The position numbers were made by a program, and so were the translations under genes. A stretch of 64,000 nt of DNA from Amblyornis subalaris. Lineage: Eukaryota; Chordata; Aves; Passeriformes; Ptilonorhynchidae. The number at the start of each line of letters is the position of its first letter. The first letter of the stretch is position 1. Shown one piece after another: positions 10,690 to 23,100 of the stretch. The DNA lies in contig JACAXG010000054.1 in the NCBI GenBank assembly GCA_018881555.1, forward strand, positions 1,612,001-1,676,000, in the 5' to 3' direction. The notes beneath the pieces were generated by a model. That model did not search any database. It was not told where the DNA came from and worked only from the letters and a program-made list of their open reading frames with translations.

Positions 10690-10751
10690 CGGCGCGGTGG
10701 CGTCACGCGGCGCGCGGAAGCCGCCGCAGGGAGCGGCGGCGCAGGCGGAAG
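10690..10751 (+). other. SERAC1: SERAC1 non-coding exon 1 (5' end approximate)
   Basis: A donor GCGGAAG|GTAGGAGC at 10751/10752 ends the CpG-dense block. The first ATG-containing exon is 3.3 kb downstream, so a non-coding first exon ending here is the simplest model and matches the mammalian gene. The start of this exon is a guess. A GC box (ggggcggg) follows at about 10802. Confidence 0.55.
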
Positions 10752-11088
10752 GTAGGAGCGACGGCCCCGGCGCGGGGTGTGGGGATGGTGGCTGGGACAC
10801 GGGGGCGGGCCGGGGCTCAGGTGCTTTGTCTCTCCCCTTCGGAAAGAGGCGCAGAGCCACCCCCGGTTAGCTCCTTGCCCGTTTACATGTTGCATTGCTT
10901 AAGGTTGTGTTTGTGGTGGTGCTTTTTGGTTGGGTGTTTTAATACACCCCGGTGGCGCAGTCGCGAGGCAGCGGCGTCCCTGCCCCACGCGGGGGTCGTG
11001 ACGGAGGGGTGCGGGAGGGGCCTCATGGCTGCCTGGACCAGCTGCGAAATAGGGTACGATTATATTTGCATTGTATTTGCGTGTACCT

Positions 11089-11148
11089 AAGCATGAAAAG
11101 CTCAGCATGAGCCGGCAGTGCTCAAGCATGAAAAGCTCAGCACGAGCC
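11089..11148. repeat. Imperfect 25-bp direct repeat, period 35
   Basis: aagcatgaaaagctcagc followed by atgagcc at 11089-11113 recurs at 11124-11148 with one difference. It sits just before the CR1 copy that begins near 11165. Confidence 0.85.
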
Positions 11149-11164
11149 TCGAGAGCCAACCGGC

Positions 11165-11745
11165 TGAATCCAGGGCAGCAGGGCCAGGGAGGGGATTCTG
11201 CCCCTCTGCTCTGGTGACACCCCACCTCGAGTACTGCATTCAGCTCTGGGGTCCCCAAAATCAGAAGGACATGGAACTGCTGGAGCAAGTCCGGAGAAGG
11301 GCCACGAAGTTGATAAGAGGACTGGAGCACTTCCGCTATGAAGACAGAATGAGGAAGTTGGAATGTTGAGCCTAGAGAAGAGAAGGTTGTGTGGAAACCT
11401 CATAGTAACCTTCCAGCATCAGAAGGGGGCCTACAGAGAAGCTGGAGAGGGACTCTTCGTCGGGAATTGCAGTGACAGGACCAGGAGTAATGGGTACAAA
11501 TAAAAAGAGAAATTTAGACTAGGCATTAGAAAGAAATTCTTTACTGTGAGGGTGGTGAGACACTGGAACAGGTTGCTCAGGGAGGTTGTGGATCCCCCAA
11601 CCCTGGCAGTGTTCAAAGCCAGGTTGGACAAGGCCTTGAGCAATATGATCTAGTGGGAGGTGTCCCTGCCCATGGCAGGGGTGTTGGGATTAGATGATCT
11701 TTGGAGTCCGTTCCAACCTCTTAATATTCAATGATCTGTGTTTGC
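11165..11745 (+). repeat. CR1 LINE 3' end
   Basis: This is the typical CR1 3' sequence: ccccacctcgagtactgcat, cagctctggggtcc, gagaagggccac, then atttagactaggcattagaa, ggtggtgagacactggaaca, tgcccatggcagggg and a final gttccaacctcttaat. It sits in SERAC1 intron 1, in the gene's direction. The terminal ATTCTATG repeats are nearly lost. Confidence 0.9.
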
Positions 11746-14044
11746 TCTCAGCCCTGGACAGAGGCTCCTGGCAACAGAGAAATGGCACTGCATTTTTTAA
11801 ATTCAAGTAATTGTGGCACCTGCTGTCACTGAACCACATTTATTGCAGACTGTGGTTAGGGAGAAGAATAAATGTGAGTACTGTGATTCTGTGAATAAAG
11901 GTAGCAAAGGACCTGCCATCAGACAGAGAGAGTGGAGGTGAGAGAGGTGTTTCTAGAGGACTGATTATCAAGGTCTTAAAAGTGTTTCACATGTTCTGTA
12001 GTCTGTTGAAGTGAGTGGATAAACTGTGTTGAAATGACGGAAGTCAAAAAGCGGTCTGCAGTGATTGTGACAGTGCTGGGGTAATGCTGATGTTTTTCAA
12101 AAATCGCCCAGACACAAGCCAGAGAGAAGGGGAAAATCAAAACTTCTGAGGAAATGAGAAAAGAGGGCAGACACATTAAAGGAAGGAAACAAAACAAGTC
12201 CCCTTGTTTAGAGATGTTGGACACTTAAAGAAGAAGTGATACAAGTGCTTTCCTTGGTCTGTAGAGATTACATTAAATTCAAGGAGAGTATCAGCTTTCT
12301 ATATTTCAACATCAGATTTACACATGTGACATTTTATCGTTTTGAATTAATTGTGATCGTGGTAATATAGACCTAATTTGACATTTAATAAGAGTGTCTA
12401 TGTTTCCACCAAGAATTTGATTAGTGTATGAGAGATACTGATGTGGATTTAAATCCATTTAAACACATTAACTCAGTATTTCAGTTAGTATAAATGCATC
12501 AATACAGACACTAAAATTTCACTTAAAAAATATGAGTTTCATGTTACTTCTGCAGTGTATGCAAGAACATTTTTGTGTGNTTTTTTATGTGTAATATTCT
12601 TTCTAGATTTTGTCATAATTCTTGTACTAAAAATACTACACATTCTGTCTGCTAAGACTTGAGATCTCGATCAGAAGTAACATGCAGAACTTGATTGTTG
12701 TTGTGGGTTGCCAAAGCCAATTTTAAATTTTCCTAATTTAAGCAAGTTTTCCTTATAAAAGTCAAAAATAAAGGCTGTAACTTTTACTAATACATAAAAT
12801 GGTAAGTATATGTGAGTGGTAGGAGCAAGAATTGTTGCTTCTGCCTGGCCTAAATTGCCTTGGTTTTCATTGCTTGACAAATAAAATTATACTTCCTCTG
12901 AACCTTATTCTGCACAGGTTAAGGTACAGTGTTGATCAGTGGGCCAAAGTGCATGGCTCCTTTATGGTCCTTCCTGAATAGTCCCACTTGTTAAAAGAGT
13001 CAAGGTAATACCTAAAATGTGTAAGGAAGTTGCAGCACACTCATCCTCCTGCCTGTAAAATGGAAAATTCAGTATCTTGCATCATATATAGGTCAGAAGA
13101 ATAAGTTGTTTCATGTTTCTGAAGAGCTCAGGTATTATTTTCATGAAGACCCTTACTGCCAAGAAAGTTCATTCTTGCATTGAGTTGCCTATGCNTTTAG
13201 AACTTTGGTGGTTCTAATATGTCTATGTTTGTGACTTCGAAAAAAATCTATTTTGATTTCAGCATTCAATGAATACAGTGCAGTTATTCTGTTGGTATTC
13301 TGTGGCTTCATAATGTTGAATTGCTAAGGTCTTGATTTTAGAAAAGGTTCTCCTCTTCTTTGTGGCTGTGGCTATGTTCTCATTCCTTTGCATGTGCTAG
13401 AACCTTTCTAGAGTGATGTGCATCCTCTGTGTATTGCCTGTAAGTGTGCCTCGTGAGTTTCATGAGCCCAGAGTCAGAGCATTTGAGAACCAGTATTAAT
13501 TTTTATTAACTGTAGAGGTTTCACATTTTTGAATTATTAGTTGGATTTGCCTTTAAAGCAAAAAATATGTAGTAGTTCTTTAAGCCTTGTTAGTCAAAAT
13601 GAAACACTTACCAACACAATAAATTATAAACTTTGAAAGCAGTTGGTTACTGAATTGTATTAAAGCCCATGTCATATTCAGTAGTGTCTTGATGAAGATA
13701 TGACCATATCTGGTATTTAAGGAAGGGTGACTAAGAAGTAGGAAAGGAAACTTAGAAGCAGAGAAGTTAATTGGAGATACTTAGTCACTAAAATCAACAG
13801 TAACACATAATTGATAAAAAACTGCTTTAAACTTTTCTTATAATTGAAATGCAGCATATTAAATTGAAGCGTTTATGGAGTTCTTTAATTGGAGTGCTTT
13901 ATATGGAGTGAAATGACACGAGCATGGTTTATTGTGACCTTTGCCATCATGACCTTTCCTGTAAAAAGACAGGAAAAAACTGCTACAGGTTTTCTGCTGT
14001 AATTCTCAAATCAGTAATTAATTTTTTTTCCCCATAACATGCAG

Positions 14045-14136
14045 GATGTCAGTGGCTGCNTACTGTGTATTTTGCTACAGAAAAATAGGAACCTCTGGTC
14101 CAGCTGCTAAAACACACCTACCCTGGAATGATATCA
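14045..14136 (+). CDS. SERAC1: SERAC1 coding exon 1 (start codon)
   Basis: After the acceptor CATGCAG one base precedes ATG at 14046. It encodes [15 protein letters not shown] through WNDI, like the human MSLAAYCVICCRRIG, and ends phase 1 at A|GTAAGT. Confidence 0.95.
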
Positions 14137-17100
14137 GTAAGTACAGATCATTTTGTATTGACCTGAAGGAATGATGTGATACCATGCATAATTAAATGAT
14201 ACTGAAGTTTTAAACTCCTGAATACTTTGTGATTAAAAGCTTCTCTTTGTCTCTGCTATCTGCTTCTGACCTGGCTTTGCATAGTGATATGTAATAAGAG
14301 ACCAGCAGATTATCTGGCAACAGGTAAAAACACTAGAGGGTCTTCCCCTAACTAGACGTGATCTCATTAAACTATCTTGAATTCCGCTTGTATCGGATTT
14401 TTTTGTAACGTCTAGAACTGTGAAATAATTACATCTTAAACAGTGCATAAAGCTTGTTTCTATTATTTCTTCTTTGTTTACTGGATTAGCTCTGCAGTCT
14501 GTCTTGCTTTCTTTGGTGCTTTCTGCATAGAATGACAATTCTTATGATTCTAAAGTTTATTTCGAGCATTAAAGAAAGGATATTTCAATTTCTGCTCCAT
14601 AGGAAGCATTGCATATTTTTTTTCTTTTTCAAACTTCTCTGCCAGTTATTTCTTCAACATGTAGCTGCCTCTTGTCTGCATGCAAAATTCTTATGGCCTT
14701 ACAAAGATGGAAGCTGGTAGCAGTGGTTGTGGGGCAAATCTCCCAATTCATGCTGAGGAAAAGAAATTATTCATGATAGGTGAGATGNGTTCCATTGGTT
14801 TTGCTGCTTCTGGTAATGATAATAGTTTCTCTGTATAGAGATCCTTATATCCACATAATCAGGTCAACATTGTAGAGACAAAGTAGCTGAAATCTGACAA
14901 GAGTCATTAGGCTTAAAAGGAAAAATGTTCCAAGTAGCGTGTGTTTATTATCTGTTTGCTTTATAAATTAGATTCAATGGAATTATTATTAAAAATGTAT
15001 TTTCTTACAGACACTCTGCAGGACTTTTCGAAGAACATACTCCTGTATGTAATAATATAAATTTAAGAAATAGCTCCAATATGGAAGAAAAAGTTAACTC
15101 CTTCAAATAATTTAGAGTTCCAAATCCATGCTAGTGGTACAGGCAGAGAAAGTTCACTGTTGATTCCTGTAGCTGAGCAATGAATGCAATTGAGAGGTAG
15201 CAATACTCTTAAGTAAATAGCACTGGCAGGATACATGTTTTATCATCTTGCTTAGGAGAGCAGGAAATTCGAATCGAATAATGTTTTCTCCATTTATAAA
15301 TTTTGGTTAAGGATTTCCTGAAAGAGAGCAATAGAAAAATTTTTTAAAGCTTATTCTTAATGGCTGGTATTCTTATGCTCTGATAATCAAATGGTAACTA
15401 TGTTTATATTGAGGTGATGCACACAACTTCATTTGACATTTGTTTTTAATTTTTTCAAGGAAAAATTGCGAAGGTAACTGGATCGCTTATACTAGGGTAA
15501 GTTGTAACTGACAAGCATATATGTAACTTATGTATACAGTTAAAATTTTAATATGTGTATCTTTCAAAAAGTATGATAAGATTAGTGGACATTAGACATA
15601 GTGAAATGTAGTCTTGAAGCACAATTTCTAATAGTTATTACTTATTTCAAGTATTTTATAGCCTCTTCTTTGCTTTGCTAAATCAAAATAATCTGTTATA
15701 TATTTTGTAAAATCTGGATAATTTATACCGAAGTTATTGCTAACTTCTTTTCCATTATATTGTTTTAGTTAATATTCATGTGCAGTTTTCTTTTCTTTAA
15801 AGAGGTTTTGTATTCATCACATATGAAGTCCTGTCCTTAAATAAGTTACTGCAAATCGATACTCAAGCTCTACATCAGGAAAAACTTAAATCCTATGTAT
15901 ATGTACGTACAGCTGCTCTAAATCCAAGTGAATATCAAGGTAAGATGCGTAATTGTTTGGATTCTAAAAGCAGAATTCTAAGAGAATAGAATGTTTCTGG
16001 ATGTCACCCTTATATAGTAAGGAAAGTTATATTTCCTGAGATCTTGTACCAAAAAATGTCACCAAATTTATTTTAATCTGCTGACTGGTTTTTTTAAGAT
16101 AGTTCTTTCTATACGTAGTTCTCTATATATGAGATAATTGTCTTTATGTATGTCCGTATGTATATGTGTGTGTATTTTTTGTTTTCGTATTTACAAAAAG
16201 TGATGTGAGGGAACTGTCTTTCAGACTTCATTATTATAAAAATACTCTTGTAGGGATCACATACAAAGCCAGAAAAGAAATCCATAAAGCAGTGAGGAAA
16301 ATTCTAGAAGCAGAAGCTAAAATCTTCCGGAGACCTTTTAATGGTAGGTATTGAAAGCAGGACTTTGTCTGTGATTATTATTTTTTAACAATAAGAAGTA
16401 GAGCTTTTAGAAAGTAAAATATCTTTTCTTACAAAGTTAGCGTGATCTTTTCTGCTTGGAACAATGATAATATGACTTATAATTTCTGTATTAATATGTA
16501 TTATCAGCCAGTTGTCTATTTTCTGTGTATGAAAACAATTTCTTCTCTTAAAGTAAATGAAAGTGATGGTTAAGAGGATATTTGAGGGTTGGTTTTTTTC
16601 TTGTTCCAGGGGAGATTTAAAGCTTAAGATATGAAGTTAATGTTTGATACCAGTTTTGTGTACAAAAGGTGTTTGTGGGATGAAGTACTCTCAAAATCTC
16701 ATTTTAGAAAAGTGTGTTATGCTTTCATCAAAATTGACAATATTAACTGAAAGCAGCACAGTCGTTTTGTAAGTGTTGCTGCTTTTTCGAGTAATTGAAA
16801 ACAAAATTTCAATTTGTATAAGAAACTGTGCTCCTGAAGCATACTGTCTATTCTCATTTAACTATCTTTTAAATGATTATAACAATGTGCATCTCCACTG
16901 TCATCCTATGAAATTCATTGTTCAAGGTCAGGGCCTTAAGAGTTGCAAATAATTTGCAGCTCCTTCTGGAACCTGGTAATTCTGGTTGGTAAGTGCCAGC
17001 CAGGGGTTGTGGGTGTCACATAGATATGAAATATCAACTTGGTGCCACTAAAATGAGTCAAACCCACCATTTTAGGATCAGAATTTTACTGGTGTCATTC

Positions 17101-20100
17101 TGTCTTTGTTTATTGTACTAATTTAATATTAAAAGATTACATTACTGTGAACAACTAATATTAAAATATTAAAAGAAACATATTTTCTTAGTCAACAGAT
17201 AGAAATGTGACTGTTAAAATGCTCATTAATGATAATTGGATTTCATCTGTTTCCTGGTCAAAGAACAATTCAGTACCTTTGATGGAGAAGATCATGAGTG
17301 TGCCTTATGGCTTATCTTAAAGAGAAGTCAGTCAGAAGACAAAGCAGTCCGACTGCAGGCTGTACAAGACCTGGCAAGCAACAATCACTGGCATGGTAAT
17401 GTATGCTGATGTAGCCTAATTCATCCCAGAAATTCCACAAAGTCTCAGTTAGCTGTTCCAAGTCTGCTGAGAACATGAAGAAAAGCTAGTAGCTCCCAGA
17501 AGCATAAATATGCTCTGAGACTTGGTTGAAAATGCAGGGGAATTATTTACGTTTCAGGTGACTGTTCTTTTCTGATACCCTGACACAGAGTGCCTGTCTG
17601 CAGTGCAGGCCTCTCTCTGTTTCTCCGTCAGAGAATTGTAACAATTGCTGTGGCAATGTGCGAGAGCAGTTCATGCTTGTTAGTTCCTTGGGTTTTCTGT
17701 TGGGACTGCTAACACAGTCACAAGTTTTGGCAGTGATTTTTTTACAAGGCTCTGTAGAAGTGAGTTTAAGGCCATGGTTAAGTTAAAAATTGGTTGGGAG
17801 CTGATAGGTAGTAATGACAAACTAGAGGTAGAGGGCTTGTATATGCAAGCATTATTTGTAAGCCATTTTTTGTCCTAGTTACTATTTAATAGCAATAAGT
17901 TCTCCCTATTGCTTTAGCAGCAAATATCCTTGAAACCCCAAGTAAAGGGGAGGTGTGTGTATGTGTATTTGTGTGTTCTTCTCTCCCCTCTATCACTAGG
18001 CTACATAAACTAGGTGACATTCTCTTCTGGACTCTCATTATTCTGGTAATTCAGCCAGTTGTGGATCTTTCACTCTTTCAGTGCAATTCCACACCATGGA
18101 ATTTATCTTGTTTCAAATCGCCTCTTTAAAATTCTAATTAATTTCCACAGGGAATTTATACCAGCAAACTGTGTTTGAAAACATTTGAATGCTAGAATGT
18201 ACCAAAACTGAATCTTTGTCTACTAATTTAGTGTAACTGTCTCCTTTGTAGGAGAATACTGTTAGCATATGATCTCAGGATCTCAGAGCACAGGACGTCC
18301 AGTATCAGGAATGTAGTTGCTTTTTGTTATCTCCTTTTCTCTCTAGCGCTCATTGTTGTAATATTTGGACATTTCACAAACACTAATTATTATTGCCAAC
18401 TGCCTCATGAGGGAAGCAGGCTTTTTTTTAACCTAATACTTCAAAACCAAGTCAAAGAAAGTTTAGGACTGAAAGTATGTGCTAACTTTCCACAGTCAGG
18501 ACCAAAGTGTTCAGTTTGTCCAAAGCACAGCTCCAGTGAGTTCAGTTTGCAGGTGTAAGTGATCTCCACCAAAGAAAAAATACTGCCAATCTACATCTGT
18601 GAAAAGTAGATTTTAAATGGCTTATCAGTTTTGTTCTAGAATTGTATAACAGCAACAAGAATAGAAGCAAATTTTTATAGAAAAAAGTATTGATGCACTT
18701 CAAGGTTATTTTCTTTTCCTTCAGTTTGCCACTGAAAAACTGGTCTCTAATGAACAGTTAGTGCCCAGGTGTATTTCAGCTCAGTGTAGTGCTGGTCCAA
18801 CGTCTGTCATTTTTAACTTTTGGAATTTGTGGTTACAAAATCAAAGGGATTTTTTAAGTAGGTTGCGGAGAGAGGGTTCTTTTTTTCAAGAATATTTACA
18901 AAGTAGATCACCAGCTACANTTAAACCCAAATGAAGTATTTAAGGTTAGTTTTAACCCTAACATTGAAATTCTTGTACAACAGATTATCAATATGGCACA
19001 GTTGCTCAAACCTGTGATCAAAGGACTGCGATAGGTTTGGCTCGATCCAAAGACGTTGACCTTCGCTTTTTCCTGCCTCCACCACCATTGCCAAAAATAA
19101 AGACTGTAAGTAAATGAAAAGTAGATATTAGATGATTCTTAGTTGCAGTTTTTACTGCTTTTGTTGTTATTAACCATTTAAAGTGGAGTTCTTCTAAATT
19201 GACTAACTAGTAGTAAAATTAAGACCAAAATACAAAACTGTAATATATGATATACCCCTGGGGTATATTGGCATTAGCGAGTGGCATGATGGAAAGCAGT
19301 AGGGTTGGAAGCATTGATCAATTAGTGTTCTTGGACTGTATGTCCACATTACGTATTTACAGGCAGNGAAGTCTAAGCCAGTTACCAGTCTGATACACAC
19401 ACTGTTTGTCTGTACCTAATAGGCAATGTAGAAAACTCATCCTGGATTGGCTTGTTGACACTGACAGAATCCTACATATAGAGAGTGCTCCTGGAGGCCT
19501 TTGCATCCTCAGGACTAGTGTGGTGCTCTGCCGTAGGTGCACGTCTTCATTGCCAGCTTTTGAGTATCAGCGAATCCTGATTGGATAAATTTNGTCTTGC
19601 TTTCTTTTTAAGCTAATTTTTAAGTGTGTGTGTATATATTGTATAAATGATGGTCTAAGCAGTCATGTCATCATATCAGCTTCTTCAATAAACAGAAGTG
19701 GCATGCAAAATAGAATATACAAGGTGTTTTGTAATGCTAATAGAATGAGTAGTGGCAGAAGTCCCNGTCAGAAAATATCTGTATATCTTAACCAACAAAA
19801 CTCTGAACAGAAGCTTTGATTGGTAGTGATATTCTCAGTTTTTGCTTTCTTATCTTTGTAACATTGTATGATAGTGGATCTGTACCTGTCAATCCTGAAG
19901 TACTAGGTTACACTAGTATATGGTTGTGTATATATTTTTACAGCAGTATGATTGCTAGGTGATTGAAGCTAAGAGTTGCCAATCTGNTACTTACGAAGTT
20001 GAAGTAAATCACTGTGGCAACTCTACACATCATGTAAGTCTCCTTCTCTGATTTTAGCAAGGATTAGTATAATTGCAAGTTCCATGATTGTGGGCAAATA

Positions 20101-23100
20101 AAATTCTTTTTTACTGGTAATGTATACATTCCTTTTAATGGAGTAGCACCCACGCACACCATCACAAGCTGGTGTATGAGGAAGGTGATTCTCCCACTCT
20201 ATTCTGTGCTGGTACAGCCTCACCTTGAGTCCTGTATGCAGTTTTGGGCACCATAATATAAAAAAGATGTTAAGCTGTTAGAGAGTGTCCAAAGGAGGGC
20301 AACAAAGATGGTGAAGGGCCTTAAGGAGAAGCTGTATGAGGAGTGGTTGAGGTCACTCGCCTTGTTCAGCCTGGAGAAGAAGAGACTGAGGGGAGACCTT
20401 GTTGCAGTCTGCAACTTCCTTATGAGGGGAAGACAAGGGGCAGGCACTGATCTCTTCTCTGTGGTGACCAGTGACAGGACCCAAGGGAATGGCCTGAAGC
20501 TCTGTTAGGAGAGGTTTAGGTTGGGTGTCAGGAAAAAGTTTTTCACCCAGAGGGTGGTTGGGCACTGGAACAGGCTCCCTAGGGAAGTGGTCACAGCACT
20601 AAGCCTGATGGGGTTCAAGCAGCTTTTTGACAATGCTCTCAGGCACATGGTGTGAATCTTGGGGTGGTCTTGTGCAGTGCCAGGAGCTGGACTTCAGTGA
20701 TCCTTGTGAATCACTTGTAACTCTGTGTATTCTATGATTCTGTGAAAATTTCAGTGTAGTTAAGGAGGAACTTTCATGTTTCCTGTGCCAAGAGGAACTG
20801 GTTTTTCTTCTGCTCTTTGGAACCATTAGAATATGGCCACTGAAGTATGAAGTGTAAAACTTCCTTTTCATCACTTATATGGTGGTTTTTAGAACTATCA
20901 GTTTCCAAAGTCTTTACAGATATAAGTTACATAAGTTGCAGGGCATTTAAGTCCAGGGTTCGTATTTTATTGCCTCATTAGTACGGCTGATTCCATTATT
21001 TCAAATATTTCTTTCCTCTGTATTTTGCTTCATGCTTTGAACAAAAAACCCTAAAAGCTATTTGTTCTTAATTCTCACAGGATTATCCCATAGAAGATGA
21101 ACTTCGCTTGCTGTTAGTATCTTTGCCTCAGACTGGTCTTGATCCATGTGTCCAGTACTTCACATCTCTTGCTTTACGTGAGAGTAGCCAGACTCTTGCT
21201 GCACAAAGAGTGAGTTCCCATACGCAGAATAGAACTGTTTGGGTTCTTTGTTCTTGCAGAGCTCAAAGATACCAACCTTTCTCCATATTTTTGGTCATTG
21301 TAAGAGTAAGAGAAATACAGACACTTTGCAATTGAAGAACATAAGCAAAATATTTTGTAAATACAGTCTATCTGTTTGAAAGCTTTATATTTCCCAGCTG
21401 TAGTAGTTGAAAGGTCTAGTGAAAGATTATATCTTACAAGGGTTCCCATTAAGCAAATGTGTCAACATTTTGTCCAAAACATTCCTTCCCTTTGTGGTGC
21501 TTGTAAAATGATTTTTCACATTTCAGCTCACTGTTGTTTGAATGGTTTTTTTTACTGCTGAGATTATTAAACCTCTGATAAGTCTTACTAGCAAAATGGT
21601 AGGTTGTTAGCACACCTTAAATAGTAAAGCCTCCCTGAAAAAGGTCCCTGTTACCAAACCAGAGTTGGAATAGTCCATGGTCTGTTTCGACTTGGATCCA
21701 GGAATTCTTCAACTCTGTGCAACAACTTCCTAAGTGGCTTTAGAAATGTCATTTAAATTTCCATTATTGCTTAAAAATAGTAATTGTAATGCCACTTTCA
21801 TCCACTCTCGTGAATTTTGTTTTTTCATTTAAAAGTTGACTTCTTTGATCAGCGATTGTTATTTTTTATAAGATGCAATAACAAAAATGAATGTCATTTT
21901 AATAAATGCTTGTCAGTCATCATTTAGAGATTTTAGAGTGCAATAACTCTTATTTTCTATGACAGAGTTATGTGTGCTATTTTTATACTATCACTCCTTT
22001 TATTGTTTTCACAGCCAGAGCTCATGCTACAAAGGGAGCTTTGGTAAGAAACCACACTTGGAAGCATTTTGATTTTTATTGAGGTTATGCTGGTTTTTCT
22101 GCTGTGTAATTAAGAGACTGGTCTTCAGAGACTGTGCCACATATTGAAGACCTTTTTTCCGCCTAATTTTTGCAAGTTTGGAGTTAGTCTGATGCTTGCT
22201 CTTTTATGATTAAGCAAATGATCTTAAAAGATGACATTCATTAACAAAATGAAAATNCTACATTTTCCCCCTTTATTGTATGTTTTGAAGTTAATAGACT
22301 GTGGAGGCTATGGACTGAAAATTTAGTTTTCAGTTAAAAATAGTAAATACATTTATGGTGTCCTGTTGTGTAATTTGTACATTTTGAAAAGTGCATGCAT
22401 GCTGTGCACTCTTTAAAACAATTTCTATAGATCATTGCCCACGTAAATTTAGAAATCCTTGTTTTGCGTAGCCATTTGAAACGTGTTATAATTTCTACTG
22501 TTGTTCATTTCAGGGAGGCTTGTGGTGTTTTGGAGGAAATGGACTTCCATATTGTGAGACATTGAGTAAAATCCCTTCAGAGACAGTGGAACTCTTTTGC
22601 TTGCAGGCTTTAGTACAGCATTCTAAGGTAATTTGTCCTTTAAACTGTAACTGAAAGGCTACATTTATAGACATTCCTTTCTAATGCACTCTCATGTATT
22701 GGGAAGGAATTGCCATTTCCTTGCTCCTCCTTTAAGAATATTCAAACAACTGAGACTGGTGTGAAATGAAGGCACTGTAACAAACTAATTTTTTTTTCTC
22801 ATGGGGAACTGTATGTAAGTTTTGCTGTGGTTTCTAATTAGCTCTTACAAGTTCCCCTGTGCTATATCTCTATGTATTTTCCAAGAAGTAAATGGGCAGC
22901 TCTGAGACTCTAGTGCCAGGTTTTCACAAAGCAAAGTAGCCCCATGGATTCACTCTAATCAGAAACCAGAACAGAATGCAAACCTTACCTATACACAAAG
23001 GTATTCTTGGGCAGACTATTGCACAGCAAGCAGGTAATACAGTGGCCTTCCCAGGACCAGTCTGTTTTTTGCAGACATAGATGAAGAGTATGTTTTGTAA

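Larger units (their letters stand above)
9992..10751. promoter_or_regulatory. GTF2H5/SERAC1 bidirectional CpG-rich promoter
   Basis: Between the GTF2H5 start codon (minus) and the end of SERAC1 exon 1 (plus) the sequence changes from AT-rich to strongly CG-rich, most densely at 10560-10760. No TATA box is apparent. An NRF1 site and an inverted CCAAT box lie in the densest part. Head-to-head promoters for this gene pair are known in mammals. Transcription starts cannot be placed from sequence alone. The region also carries a minisatellite and tetranucleotide arrays. Confidence 0.85.

Noticed and set aside
9915..11090. 391-codon plus-strand open frame across the promoter, with several overlapping frames on both strands
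   Set aside because: It owes its length to CG-rich DNA and to tetranucleotide repeats whose period shifts through all frames. It gives low-complexity peptides (ACLP, PTDR types) and overlaps the GTF2H5 exon and SERAC1 exon 1.
17273..17395. Alternative SERAC1 exon 5 start at the CAG at 17271-17273
   Set aside because: It puts the conserved [12 protein letters not shown] out of frame; the AAAG ten bases earlier keeps the frame.
19250..19268. Perfect 9-bp inverted repeat atatacccc-t-ggggtatat
   Set aside because: Too short and isolated in an intron to support a functional claim.
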